Origin: Eurosta solidaginis
Lineage: Eukaryota; Arthropoda; Insecta; Diptera; Tephritidae
Direction of reading: 5' to 3'
NCBI RefSeq assembly: GCF_040869045.1
Contig: NC_090319.1
Location: 264,446,897 to 264,510,896 of the forward strand
DNA: 64,000 bases
Made by a program: the position numbers and the translations under genes. The stretch's first letter is position 1. Every line of letters starts with the position of its first letter. Below are positions 1 to 11,869 of the stretch, piece after piece. The notes beneath the pieces were generated by a model, which saw only the letters and a list, made by a program, of their open reading frames with translations, was not told where the DNA came from and ran no database searches.

Positions 1-177
1 ATGACTAGGTCACTACTACTAAGAGTTTACCGTTATTATCTAACCACAGCTTCAATTCTGTTGACCACTTTTTTTAACCAACCAGAAGCTAGCATTTATG
101 ACATGGCTTATAGTGTGCTCTTCGCAGGAGTCCTTAAAAATTTTTTGGTTTTTGGTGTTAGTTATTTTTTCCTATAG
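1..177 (+). other. 58-codon open frame at window edge, uncertain
   Basis: An ATG at the first base opens 58 codons ending in TAG at 175-177. The product would be hydrophobic, with a leucine/threonine-rich start (MTRSLLLRVYRYYL) and a Phe/Val-rich end. I recognise no family. Codon choice is AT-rich like the surrounding DNA, and the frame may be chance or the continuation of something upstream of the window. Confidence 0.1.
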
Positions 178-475
178 GATACATTTCACACATACACACA
201 TACAACAATTTTATAATTTGATAATTTCATATAGTTATCTATAATTTCAGGTAGCTTCTGTATTTTTTTTTTTATTATCAACACTAATTTCAGTGTTGTT
301 TACTTAAGATTTCCGTAAAAATCATAAAATTGTTTGTAGATACGTACGTGAGTATGTCGTACCCTGCAGAAAAAATGGTGACTAATTTCAAACTGGTGAC
401 AACTGGATGCAGAACTAGACAGTTGATACTCACTCTTGTGTCAACAGCGCTTTATACTTAGCAATATGTATTTAA

Positions 476-861
476 TTCAATCAATCAAAGGCAGCCACAA
501 TTTCGGAACTACCCACTACTGAACCAATTAAGAAGACGTTCAAAAGGCCGGCAAAGGGGGCAATTAACATTTCTTGGGACATCGAAATGTTAAAAGTTTC
601 AGCTGAAAACACTGCGAAAGCACATAATTTAGACTAGTACCTTCTCTTAATGCGATAGTTCTGCGCTGGCTTGAGAATAATGTGATTCGATTCTGGGTAT
701 ACATTGAAGAAGAGACGCAGAAAGACGTTCAGTATTCAATGAACAATTTCTGTGAATCTCATTCCATATCTATACTTGTATATATGTTTATTGTTGCTAT
801 TTTTGTTATCTTTACTGTATATTTAATTAATGTGTTGCAGAGTTTTAAAGCGTCAATTTAA
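476..861 (+). pseudogene. Frameshifted coding-like segment with C-terminal membrane span
   Basis: Two abutting open frames read as one broken protein. Frame A (476-634) contains KKTFKRPAKGAINISWDIEM and ends at TAG 635-637. Frame B (634-861) contains RWLENNVIRFWVYIEEETQ, then a hydrophobic stretch (SILVYMFIVAIFVIFTVYL) and a stop at 859-861. One frameshift between them restores continuity for about 125 residues. Neither frame starts with a well-placed ATG, so it looks like a decayed 3' part of a mobile-element or host gene. I cannot name the family. Confidence 0.3.
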
Positions 862-1020
862 TTTTTATCAGATTATAAATATTTAATCACAGTCGTGTAC
901 TTAAAATACATACACACACTGCAACTCACATGTGTACCTGCATATGTTATTCCTCAGGTGCTACATGGCCCACTTAGAAACGCAGACATATGTATAGATA
1001 CAGTTACTGCGAAGGGTGGG

Positions 1021-1560
1021 GAGTTCAGTTAATTTAGGCCCCTTATATTTTGGTCTTAGGCCCTAGGTAGTCCCAAGAATAACCTCGAAATTATACCAAA
1101 TTGATTTTAAAATGGTCTTGAAATCAATTCCGTAAAGGTTCCGAAACCCAAAAAAAACCAAGTTGTCCCGAAATTACCCCAAAACGGTACCGAAATATTC
1201 TAGAAACAGCTCTGTAGTGATCCCGCCAAAAACGCTTAGGCAATGTCAAAGTTGTCCCAAAATCATCCGAAACAATATCGGAAATAATTTTAAATTTGCT
1301 TCGAAATGGTGCCGAAATAGTACAGAAATAGCTTCGTGATGACCCCGTTATATCTTCGAGAACAGTTCAGAAATTCATTTGAAGTAGGTCCGAGTTGGCG
1401 CCAAAAACTGTCTCAAACTGATACAGAAATATTATACCTAAATTTATGGAGAAATTAAACTGAATTAATTAAAAAACGAGCCCCCAATAGTTCCGAAGTC
1501 AATCCTAAAACTAATCCGAATTTCTGCAAAAATGTTCAAGTATCCATTCTGGAAGAGGAA
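1021..1560 (+). repeat. Degenerate short-period repeat, CCGAAAT core
   Basis: The block is built from imperfect repeats of roughly 20-30 bases with the core TCCGAAAT, TCCCGAAAT or CCTCGAAAT (for example near 1083, 1138, 1167, 1190, 1310 and 1325). The spacing is irregular, so it is an eroded minisatellite-like array. A second block in the opposite orientation lies at 41770-42350, which shows a dispersed family. Confidence 0.55.
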
Positions 1561-2328
1561 CGAGTTTACAACTAAAGCTGTTACAAATTATATACAATTA
1601 CTAGATGCGTCAAGCTTTGTAATACTTACTCTAATTCCATTAATTTTAATTTTAATATTGATATGTTTAAATTAAATCTGTCTTTTATTTAATTAATAAT
1701 TAGCTTAGAAAGTTTTCTAATATGCCAATTAGTCTGTAAGGATTGTATTCTGTAGATTGTATAAATAAATAAATAAAACGGTCTCTAATTGTCTTACCGT
1801 CTCTAAAAATGTACCAACTGGTAAAACAAATATTTCCCCTTTTTACGTTTTTGTTACACCTCTGACTTACGCTCAACACCGTCTAATAATTTTTCTATGT
1901 TCTTAATAGTACTTGTCTATGTATTGTTTAAATTTTATATTGTTGACAGATTTTTATCTATTCGTTTTGTTAATATAACATTTTCTTGTCGAAAATTTTT
2001 TTGGTTTTTCGTTGTTGTTCTAAAAAAAAAAACAAATGATAATTACGGTAGCTTATAGATATTTTATTTATAAGTAGCAAAAAATAAATAGAATTTTTAT
2101 AACAACAATTTTAGTACTTTTCACAAGTATTTAATAAATAATAATGGTGATGTTCTAGCTCAAAATTAATTTGTAAATTTTCAAGAGCCTTTCGTGGTTA
2201 GCAACAATATATCAAAAAAGAAATTAAAAAAGAACTCATTAAGAATTTTCATTAAGTGGTTTATGCATATGATTACTTCAATATTCTACCAATAAAAAAA
2301 TTAATACTTGGTGCGATTTAGCTTCTCT
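1561..2328. other. AT-rich interval without recognised gene
   Basis: Strongly AT-rich sequence with a short AATAAATAAATAAA run near 1760-1775 and several A or T homopolymers. I see no frame with coding character and no RNA gene. Confidence 0.5.
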
Positions 2329-2587
2329 TCCAATTTAAAGTGCCCTAAAAACTGGCGGAAGGGAACCTACATGTTGCAGATGAATTTCTACTGAGAAGCA
2401 TTCCATTGCAGAAAACTATCCGGAGTGTTGCCTAATCACAGCCGAGGGACGACCCTGCTTAGAAGAAATTTTTTCTAATTAAAAAAACTGATTTAAGAAT
2501 GTTTGATGGTACATTGCCCGGGACCTGAACATAGGACCTTCGGTGTGGTAGGCGGAGCACGCTACCATCACTCCAAGGCGTCCGCCG
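2329..2587 (-). mobile_element. tRNA-headed SINE, minus strand
   Basis: On the minus strand the element opens with a tRNA-like head. The A-box region TGATGGTAGCGTGCTCCGCC is followed by a B-box-like GGTCC..GTTCAGGTCC at about 2518-2570. The body shares with the plus-strand copies at 10083, 43842 and 46371 the segments reading, in sense, AAACTTTTTCTAATTAG and CTGCAATGGAATGC/TCTCAGTAG. Such SINEs are transcribed by RNA polymerase III from the internal A/B boxes and mobilised by a partner LINE. The copy is diverged and presumably inactive. Confidence 0.75.
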
Positions 2588-3871
2588 TATAATTTCAAAT
2601 TCTTTAGAATTTGTCCAGTCTGTTATAAGAATGTTTTTGCATGATGTTTTGCGGTTTGAAAGATGATATAGCTTGTTTCCTACGGACGCGTCTGGCTTTC
2701 AAAGATTATATTAATTTTGTTGTTTTAGCTAAATTATTGAAAATAGCGAAGGAAAGTGTTTTGTAGATAAAAAAAAAATAACAATTAAGGGTTTCTGCAG
2801 TGGTTTGGTAGCTCAAACAGGTGGATTTCCTTCTTTTAAATTTATAAGTAAATTTTCATTTGTCTTGTATTACATTTGCAACTCAAAGCAGTTTCTGGTG
2901 AAATTGTCAGTTTGGCTTTAAAAAACTAGTGCAAACTGCTTTTTATAACTCTGGTACAGCACCAAGAGTATGGTACCTCGTTTAACAATTGAGTTTTTGG
3001 CGGGTTTCTTTTAGAAGGAAAGTGTCAAATGCGTATGTGGATCGGTTGTGTGGATAGCATTTTCAGTCCGAATGCAATGAAATGTATTCAAATGAGTCAA
3101 TTCGAAAATACGACTTTTACGAGGAAATGCTTTGCATTAGGAATTTGTCACTTAAAATTGCGCACAGTGCATATATGATAAAAGTTGTAAAAAGTGCTAA
3201 ATACATTTGAGTTATGGGTAAATCAATAAACTCTACATGCCAATTAATGAGCCATCTGGGTAAGTTCCCCGCCTTCAAAGCTAAAGATTTAGATATGTAT
3301 GTATATACATACAGGTGACATAAGACAATATACTTTTATATATATGTACGTGTATTTATGTAGATTTTTGTAAAACATTATGCATAGATAAAGATATACG
3401 CATCCTTGTACATGAGGATATGTATGTATATTTATTCAAGCCTACTTACTTAAAAAGGCGCATTTGTTTGATTGTACAAAAATTGAAGGGTTTTACTCTT
3501 TCAAACAAAAACACACATGTGAACAGCTTTTAAATATTTAACGAACATGTATTAGTATTGATAGGTATGAACTTTTTACATACTTATGTATGTATGTGTA
3601 TACAAAAGCATGTTTTTATATTATACCGACTCAGAGGAAATATTTTTATGCAAAGGTTTTTTATTTCGTTAGGGTGAAGAAAGCGTTCAAGTGGCTAAAT
3701 AAACTTTTTCAAGACCTTCTCCAATTATTTTTTTAAAATTTACACAAACAAGCAGTTCACTATTTTGGCAAATCCTTATTTTTTGAGCAAAATCCCTGAA
3801 GATTTGAGAGAATGTAGAATTGAGCACGGAGAGTAAAATTCAGAGAGTAAATGCTCAATTTCGTTCTAATG
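2588..3871. other. AT-rich spacer with one short ORF
   Basis: Mostly unassigned AT-rich sequence. TATGTA/TATATG tracts are frequent between 3290 and 3620. The only coding-like stretch is the short frame at 3214-3318, listed separately. Confidence 0.4.
3214..3318 (+). CDS. Possible small ORF, 34 codons
   Basis: An ATG at 3214 opens a frame starting MGKSINSTCQLMSHLGKFPA and ending at TGA 3316-3318. The middle part (TGCCAATTAATGAGCCATCT, then CCCCGCCTTCAAAGC) is less AT-rich than its surroundings. An embedded GGGTAAGTT around 3258 would be a good 5' splice site if this were an exon. No family is recognised and chance is likely. Confidence 0.12.
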   Translation: MGKSINSTCQLMSHLGKFPAFKAKDLDMYVYTYR

Positions 3872-4067
3872 CAGTGGTCACCAAAATTCGGTTAGAGTAA
3901 AATAATCATACTTTCAGAAGTTTAGTCGGTGATTTACGAGCAACAAGACAATCCAGATGCACGCATGTTTGTTGCTACTCTGCTTGTTCAGTGACTACTA
4001 AACGGAAGATAACAATAATACATGTGGAGTGAGAGCGCATAATTATTTCACTAGCTGCTGATCACTG
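3872..4067. mobile_element. Short hAT-like MITE, CAGTGGTCACC family
   Basis: The 196-bp segment begins CAGTGGTCACCAAAATTCGG and ends GCTGATCACTG, giving imperfect terminal inverted repeats of the CAGTG type used by hAT elements. The flanks share the first five bases of an 8-bp duplication (TTCTAATG / TTCTATAC). Related copies start at 33832, 36403 and 63357, and fragments lie near 61480 and 52620. There is no coding capacity, so it is non-autonomous. Confidence 0.6.
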
Positions 4068-4360
4068 TTCTATACGACTTTGCCTGTTATTACTTGGCGT
4101 TACAGCTCTTTAAAATTCGCCTTATTATCGGCTAATTGCCGACGAAGAAGTAAAATATTTATTTTATTAAGTAATTAGCTGAGTTCCAATGAATACTGAT
4201 CCAGATCCCGCTAAAAATTTAACTTACAACTGCAACAACAATGATATCTATCTGGATTAATTTCGGATGCACGTGATATCTCTGTTGATTTTGTTTCTTG
4301 TGAAATAGTTTAGACAGTTAACTCTTTTTACTTGGCACCACTAGACAGACATATGTACTA

Positions 4361-4607
4361 GGGTGTCCGATATTAGCCAAATTTCTATTACTATTACTTT
4401 CAAAATGCGTACTCCTGCGATATTTTTGAACATGTTTTAACTGACAATCTATACAATGCAAAATTCTATACAATTTTATATGCAAAAACTAACGCATTTG
4501 TATCATTATTTATATACTAGTTATTGGTTTGATAATTTGTTTTAAATTTTTAAATAAGGTCTTATGATGCTTTTCGGGGAAAAAAAGTTTCTTAAAAACA
4601 GGCACCC
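4361..4607. mobile_element. TA-flanked MITE with GGGTGTC ends
   Basis: A 247-bp element runs from GGGTGTCCGA to AACAGGCACCC, directly flanked by TA on both sides (4359-4360 and 4608-4609), as expected of a Tc1/mariner-type insertion. The inverted match is short (GGGTGYC). The interior is AT-rich and non-coding. Confidence 0.5.
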
Positions 4608-5524
4608 TAATATGTGTACATATCAGTTGATTCCTGCTAACTCTCATAGTACTTATCCGATTGTCCCAGTGGTATTTGATCGTGACCCAGAGCGGGGTGG
4701 TTCATTGGAACGCCCTAATTGATGATATCTACTTTAATACGCCACGCATTTGGCAGCACTGGTAGCACCATAACAAGGCCCATAGCAAGCGCATCATCTC
4801 TATTTGAAATGTAAATGTGATGACGTCATTGATTTTTTTCGAACTTTATTTATTGCTGCTTATTCGGCTACATTTTAATGGAGGTGTGATTGCGCTAGAT
4901 TAAAGCGTATTTTTACTTTCTTATTTAGCTAATTCACTTATATCATATATCAAATATATAATGGATTTATCTTTAAATAATCATGTAGAATGAGGTGTTT
5001 TATTTATCTTATTCAAATATAAATGGTCGGTATTTCAGTATAGTTGAAAAAAATGTATGGTGCAAATAATTGCCCATTTATGCTTAAATAGATCAAAAGA
5101 AATTAAGTTTACAAGGCCTTATTTTCACATACAACTTATGATACTCGAGAAACTTAAGGTTTTTTTTTTTTAACGGTTTAATGTGTATGTCCTATAATGC
5201 AATGTACGTTCATATAAATTTCTTCTCAAAGTCTGTGCATTCAAATTTTTTCAATTTATAGCAAATCACAAGGCAAAAACAAAACTAACAAGCAACGTAA
5301 CATCACCTCCCACTAATTTCCGACGATAAGTGTGTGTATTTGTATGTATGTATGTGTGTGTGTAAATGGGGAGAATTGTTGAATACCGAACAGAGAAAGC
5401 GGCCATATTATTAAATTTCCTCAAACAAAACCAAAGAAAGAAGCAGCAGACAGGCGTTGGTAATTAAAAAGTAAAGCTATTAAGGCACCCTCAATTTTGG
5501 CAAATCTACGAGGTTATTCATATA
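4608..5524. other. Spacer with a CRE palindrome
   Basis: Between 4660 and 4830 the sequence is less AT-rich. Segments CCCAGTGGTATTTG and GGCAGCACTGG may be ends of another hAT-like MITE. A perfect TGACGTCA palindrome (the CREB/ATF site consensus) lies at 4821-4828. The remainder is AT-rich, with a GT/TATG run near 5330-5362. No gene is seen. Confidence 0.35.
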
Positions 5525-6050
5525 CAGCAGCGAAAACGAAAATAGCACACAACCATTCTTTTTGAATTTCGTCAAATTAGTTCTTTTTTTATTTTCGTTA
5601 ATTTAAGCAAAGGCTTCTATGAATTATATAACTAAAAGTATGCAAACCAATTCACAACAAGTTTTTGGAAGAAATCGAAAATTATAGAAAAATTTCGAAC
5701 TATTTATATAATTAGAATTTTATAAATTTTTTGAGTATGCAAATTTTGTAGCCCCACCAATTTAAGTCTACCGAAGTACAATTAGATGTCTCTCCAAATT
5801 TTTTTGTTGTTTATTGGGAAATAGTTTTCGAAGGCTATTTAAAATTTTATTTCTTACAAAAAAAAAGTGTGACATTTTGTATGAAGAAACAGTTAAAACA
5901 CCCTTCGCAAAAAAAAATTTTTTTTTAAATCAGAGCGAATTTTGAAGGACTTATTACTTTCACTTTGTTGGACTAAACCTTGTAAAAACTTCATTTAAAA
6001 GGTTCAAAATATTTGTAGTATTTGATCGATTTTTTTCGAAAAAATTGTTG
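5525..6050 (+). mobile_element. CAGCAGCG MITE, 3'-truncated copy
   Basis: The left end CAGCAGCGAAAACGAAAATA follows TATA. The interior matches other family members (TTGAGTATGCAAATTTTGTAGC, then a segment equivalent to TTTAGTCTAACAAAGC). The right inverted end is not found, so the copy is truncated or degraded near 6050. For the family consensus see 22280-22892 and 49641-50206. Confidence 0.6.
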
Positions 6051-7421
6051 TGTGCATACATTCATCTCAAAAAGTTTGCACACATACATATTATATTTTT
6101 GTTAAATTCGGTGAATAATAGATATGTTGTGAATTTTTAAATACACTGTATGGATTCCGCTTGTATGTACTGTGTACTGCGAATATGCAAGTGAATGTTT
6201 TGTTATACAAACTGCCAATTATAGATGATATACATACGTATATACATATGTATGTATGTACCTACGAACATATATGATTTTATACAGAAATATATTCATA
6301 TGTATATTTTGCAGATACATGCGATATGTGTCTCGCATATAACATGGAATATATTTTCACCAGAAATCCATCCTTGGGCCACCTGACTGGTATAGACAAA
6401 ACCATTCTTACACATTTCTAAAAACAGCCATCGTAAACAATCAACTTTTTGAAGAACAATTAAATTTCATGCGCGCAATTTAATTCACAAGGTGGTAACT
6501 ATGTGTTGTAGACTAACCACACCCACCCACACATCTATATTAGACTGAAAGAACGCCACTGATGTGTGGCACCAACACTCGAGTAGAATATACTTGAATT
6601 GAGGAGGGTTATTTTATAATATTTTTTTGCTTGGTTGGCAGAGAGTTATTTTAATGGTTTAATATATATTTGTATGATGTATGTAAAGGGGTATATTTTG
6701 TGTATATATATGTCACGCGCCCGTTTTATGGGTGGTATAATTTTGCCGGGTAGATCCTTTCATTTAAAAACAGCAATTCCCTTAATTAAGCGTATGAAAT
6801 AGGAACTCAGAGTACAGCGTACACAACGAGCGCCATTGTGATGCAAAAGCGCATATACGCACGCACACCAACACATCATAGTACAACTATACAAACAAAC
6901 CATCACTCTCGCCAATGTTTGCAATGTAGAGTGTTTGGAAATTTGAGCTGCCATTGCTGTATTCAAGAAATGTAGGAAAGCAAAACCGCAGCCAAACCGA
7001 GGCGCTGCTAATCAAAACCACAATTATAAAACAAATATATCAAGTGAGGTGGCGTGGCGGATTTCGCAGGACGTGCTTTCATACAAACATGCATAAGTGA
7101 ATGCACAATCACTTATACACAATTATTTACGCCGAATATAATGCGGCAGCCAATAACCACAACAACTAAAAGCAAAATAAAAGCAGCACAAATCCATCAA
7201 AACTCACATAAATACATTAGAATGCCTTACAAAAACACTCGACTTTTTTCATCGGAATTTTAGTATTTATTGTATTTTATTAAGACCTCTGAAAGAATAT
7301 TTTTGGACGGTGTACCCGGCAGGTTTTTCCTTGCCCGAAGATTGGTTTGACATTCAAAAAGAGAGCCATGCTTTCTTTCTTCTCTCCCTATACCATTCTC
7401 GCCTAATTTATCCTCCATTAT
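6051..7421. other. AT-rich spacer
   Basis: Contains TATG/CATA runs around 6225-6320 and short open frames on both strands at 6760-7440 that lack coding character. No gene, RNA or repeat boundary is recognised. Confidence 0.4.
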
Positions 7422-8690
7422 TATACTCAGCGTGCTTTGCACACTGAAAAAAAAAATTGATTGAGCCGAGCCCGTCGGTCCGTCTGTCCGTTAACACGAT
7501 AATTTGAGTCAAATTGAGATATCTTCACCAAATTTGGTACACGAGGTTACATGGACCCAGAGTAGATTGGTATTGAAATCGGATGATAACCACGCCAACT
7601 TTTTATATATATAACATTTTGGAAGACACAAAAAACCTAATACTTTAGTAAATAACACACCTAGAATGTTGAAATTTGACGTGTGGACTGATATTGAGAC
7701 TCTTGATAAAAATTTGAAAAACATTTTTAAAACGGGCGTGGAACCGCCCACTTGTGATAAAATCAATTTTACAAATATTATTAATCATAAATCAAAAATC
7801 GTTAAAGCTATCGTAATTAAATTCGGCAGAGAGGTTACCTTTACTATAAGGAATACTTTGAAGAAAAATTAATTAGATCGGTTAAGGACCACACCCACTT
7901 TTATATAAAAAATTTTTCAAAGGGTCGCGACGAATAAAATAAGCTATATCTTTGCAAAAAAGAGTTTTATGTCAAAGGTATTTCTTTTCCCAAGTGGATT
8001 TATAACAATAAATAGGAAAAACCTCAAATTTTAAAAAATGGGCGTGGCACCGCCCCTTTTATGATTAAGCAATTTTCTATGTTTCCGGAGCCATAACTCG
8101 AAGAAAAATTAATGGATCGTAATAAAATTGGGTACAAAAATTTTCCCTATAGCAGGAAATATTTCTAGAAAAAATGGACGAGATCGATGAAAGACCACGC
8201 CCACTTTTATATAAAAGATTTTTAAAAGGGTCGTAGACGAAAATAGTAAGCTATATCTTAGCGAAAAAGAGCTTTGTATCTATAGAATTTTACTTTCTAA
8301 ATTGAATTATAACATTAAATTGGAAAACACTAAAATTTTTAAAAACATATCGTAATATAATTGTGTACACATATTTTCCTTATAGCAGAAAGTATTTCTA
8401 GTAAAAATGGACGAGATCGGTTAAAGACCACGGCAACTTATATATCAAACAAGTTTAAAAGGGTCGTAGACTAGAATAATAAGCTATAACTTAGGAAAAT
8501 ATAGTTTTGAATCAATGATATTTCACTTATCAAGTTTTATTGTAAGAGGGAGTGGGGAGACATTTTTTTCTAACGGGCGGTGCCACGTGTTATGTAGAAA
8601 AATAATTTATCTGAAATGAAATGTACAATTGAAGCTCACGCTGAGTATATAATGTTCGGTTACATCCGAACTTAGACACTTTTACTTGTT
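7422..8690 (-). mobile_element. Long GTTCGGGTGTAACCGAAC-type interspersed repeat, copy A
   Basis: Read on the minus strand it starts CAAGTAAAAGTGTCTAAGTT, has CGGATGTAACCGAAC, then TATATACTCAGCGTG, and ends AAAGCACGCTGAGTATAA. The subterminal TATACTCAGCGTG and CACGCTGAGTATA are inverted repeats. Several internal GGGCGTGG.ACCGCCC motifs (7733, 8040, 8570) and a CGTC-rich tract (7475-7495) recur in copies B, C and D. It encodes nothing recognisable and is probably a non-autonomous element. Confidence 0.7.
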
Positions 8691-9284
8691 CTTATTCTTG
8701 TTCCTCCGCTATTTCATTTATCTCCCTCCTGCCTTCCACACCCACTTCCACTCTCACTTCCACTCGACCTCTCACTCACCCTCTGACACAGTTTTAAATA
8801 GTTTGTTGATACGAGAAGCATACTTCAAGAGGCTATAGCTTCTTTAACAGACTGTGAAAACGGCACCAGAGTTCAAAGGCACATTTTAAGCCCAAAATAA
8901 TGCTTTATCAATTTTAAAAATCGGTGGTCAAAGAAAAAGAGATTGCATTTAACAGCTAACCAGAAAAATCTTTTCAGCGTATCGCAAACGAAAACCGATA
9001 TCCAAGAAGAAAAAAGGGGTTTCCAAGTGAGCCATGTTTATCTTTGAATTTATACGATTTTTCTTAGAGGTAAAATTTGTTTTCAAATGCTTTCGCAATG
9101 TCACTGAGATCCTTTATTATTTAAGGTTTTTCAAAACTGTTATATTGCGATCGAAATAAGTTTTGAAGAAAGAATGAATCTCTTCTGCTCTGTTATCATT
9201 AACTTAATGTAAACTTAACAAAACGTTAATTTACGTGTCTGCAAATAATTGCTATTCCTTAAAATGTATACCAGACCTGTGCTT
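8691..9284. other. Spacer with pyrimidine-rich tract
   Basis: A run of CTCACTTCCACT-like pyrimidine repeats occupies 8695-8785. The rest shows nothing recognisable. Confidence 0.4.
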
Positions 9285-9460
9285 TAGCACAAATATCGAT
9301 TTGGTATCGAAAAAATATCGATTTGTTAATGAAAAGATATCGAATTGTTACCGAAAACTTATCGATTTGTTATCAAAAACTATCGAAAAAGTGTCGATTT
9401 GTTAGCGAAAAATATTAATATTTTAACGAAAATATATGGATTTGTTATCGAAAATTTATA
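9285..9460 (+). repeat. ~20-bp minisatellite, TATCGATTTGTTATCGAAAA
   Basis: About seven imperfect tandem units of TATCGATTTGTTA(T/C)CGAAAA, with period ~20-23 bases. Each carries an ATCGAT palindrome or a close variant, resembling the fly DREF/BEAF site TATCGATA. Units decay toward the 3' end (TATTAATATT, TATGGATTTG). The open frames across it are repeat artefacts. Confidence 0.75.
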
Positions 9461-10082
9461 TTTTACATATTTTTCTACCTTGCACTTTAGTGCAAAAAAC
9501 GCAAAATGTTTAGTAAGACACCCTAATGAAGAAACGTACAAATGCACACTAAAATTTTATCATTCCATAATACAAATATATAAAAGCATAGCTGCGAAAA
9601 GGATTTAATTATTTGCTTTAAGGATATTAGCGTTATGTATACACACATCACAATAATACAACAATTGCTTCTATTTCGTGTTTGTTATTGTTATTGTTGT
9701 CTACAAAACAATTAACGTTTCTGTTGCGGTGAGCAACGTATGTACATATTTGTATGTTATTGTTCAAATCTATTTTGTGGGTATGGGAAAAAAAATACGT
9801 TGCACGTCCACTTTTCATCAAATTTTATTTGTTAAACGCCACACCACATCACAACAACAAACACTTTTACAATATACATACATACAGAGACCAGGGGTAC
9901 GTATTTATTTACACGCTTGTATTTGTATTTATATAGCAGAAAATCTGCAAAACAAATAGTGCAATGCGTAAACTGTACGCAAAAGGAAAATGGGGGGAAG
10001 TGGAATGCGTTGGAAATATTGAATTAAAATAGAAAATTATTAAAAAATCTACTCGAAAATATGAACACCTAAGTAAGAGAGT
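9461..10082. other. AT-rich spacer
   Basis: Short hairpins flank the preceding array (GTGCTTTAGCAC near 9279, GCACTTTAGTGC near 9483). Low-complexity TTGTTATTG occurs near 9680. No gene is recognised. Confidence 0.35.
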
Positions 10083-10437
10083 GGCCGCTGTGGTGTGGTG
10101 GTAGCGTGTTCCGTCTACCATACCGAAGATCCTGGGTTCAAGTCCGGGACAAAGCAACATCAAAAATTTATAAACAAGTTTTTTTCAATTAGAAAAACGT
10201 TTTTTTTAGCGAGGTCGCACCCGGCAGTGATTTGGCAAGCACGCCGAGTGTATTTCTGCATGAAAAGTTTCTCAGTGAAAACTCATCCGCCTTGAAGATG
10301 CCGTTGGGAGTAATATGTACATATGTAGGTCCCGACCGGCTAATTTGTAAGAAAAATTAAAAAGGAGGACGACGCAAACTGAAAGAGAAGCTCGGTCTAA
10401 AATCTATTCAGAGTTGACCGCGCCTCTCCCGCACACC
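10083..10437 (+). mobile_element. tRNA-headed SINE, near full length
   Basis: The head at about 10084-10155 contains a Pol III A-box-like TGGTGTGGTGGTAGCGTG and a B-box GGTTCAAGTCC (10135-10145). The body has the family landmarks AAAGCAACATCAAAAATTT, CAATTAGAAAAAC, TGAAAAGTTTCTCAGTGAAA, GATGCCGTTGGGAGT and TGTAGGTCCCGACCGGC, and ends near AAGCTCGGTCTAAAATC. The tRNA-derived head and shared body with the copies at 43842 and 46371 support a SINE. Confidence 0.85.
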
Positions 10438-11799
10438 CTGTGTTCTCTCATTTTCTTTGACTGCTTTTTAAGTGAGAAAAACCAAATAAAAGTCTGACAG
10501 ATAACCCAAAGTTAGAGCAGCATAACTTCTGCCAAGTCATTTAGTTTTATACATTCAGTTAAGCGTGCAACTTTTGATTCTAGATGTGGGCAGAAGGCTC
10601 AGCGGTACGTTTTTCAATGGATCTTTGTCTCCTTTTTAAAAATTGGAAATGAACTCAAAAACTTTTCGAGCAAATACATTTTTTGGGATTCTTTTTTATA
10701 GAATCCGAGTCTGGTACTGTCTATTATATATATTTTATTATGAGATAACTAAATATATATGTATATGTCGATAAATTATACCCTCAAAATAATATGAGTT
10801 TGATTATTCAGTAATTCACACATGAAATCTACTATTCATTGAATTGAATCCCTAGCACTGTTTAAACAGTACTCGAGGGTATTTTATTCTTACTCATAAG
10901 TAAAGCGAGTTCTAACAACAAATGAAAAACACACATACATAAGCACAAAAATGCATAGCAAAAGCATATCCCTACATACGTTTCTACTGCACTCGTTTGC
11001 AGGAAAATTATTTCCGATTTAATTGTGAAACGAGCCTTGTGGTGATTAACAATCGATCATATTTCCATTCATTGTAGTGCGTTTGGTGGTTTTTCCAATT
11101 TCAATTTTACGCATACGAGTATACACTTAAAAAAACGCTCGAGCAACATACGTATATATGGATGAATTTTCACATCGTAAAAATGTTTTAATATAAAACG
11201 CAAAAACTTCATATAAATCCTTTTGTTGTTTGTGTTGTTGTTTTTTTTCTTGCTTTGTTCCACAAACATACATGTGTAACTAAAAATCATAATCCTTTCC
11301 GACCTTACCAGTAGAGTTAATGCGTAAAAAAAATTAAGCCATAAAGCAAGTTGGAGGATTACATTTCGAAAAAAGGCAATAAAAGCCTGAAGGTATTTTT
11401 TTTTTTTTTTTTTTTTGCTTAACATTTATAGATATTCGTTGAAAGTTAAATGCCTTTATTTAGCAGTTGTAGAATGTAGTGTGTTTGTTGTTACTTTTTC
11501 CCTGATTAAGAAAGAAGTGTTGGTTGTATGGTTTGAAATTACAGCATACACCAACGATTGTACACCCTGCTTTGGAATTGATTTGATCAGATTTCTTGTT
11601 AGACTTTTTCGGTTTCACGTTTGTACTGCCTGAGGTATTACGGAACACATATGACAGATGCAGGCGCGATATTTAAATTTGGATGCATTGCTTTTGAAAA
11701 ATGGTGGCTAGAGTTATCTTAATTCAGAAGAGGTGTAAGCCGCAATCGTTTCGGAGCAGCTTTTGTCATAGATTTTGGTATAAGAAATATATTGGAATA
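10438..11799. other. AT-rich spacer with T tract
   Basis: Includes a T homopolymer at about 11398-11416. The short frames at 11069-11650 are AT-driven. Nothing else is supported. Confidence 0.4.
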
Positions 11800-11869
11800 C
11801 TTTCTCGCATCCGCTCTCACACCTGCTCACTGTGAACAATATTCGACCTAACGATGTAGCCGGGCTAGA

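Noticed and set aside
10083..10155. Functional tRNA gene
   Set aside because: The A/B boxes are present, but the fold is incomplete and the sequence continues into the shared SINE body.
9909..10295. Frames on both strands near 10.1 kb
   Set aside because: They lie over the SINE head and body; not genes.
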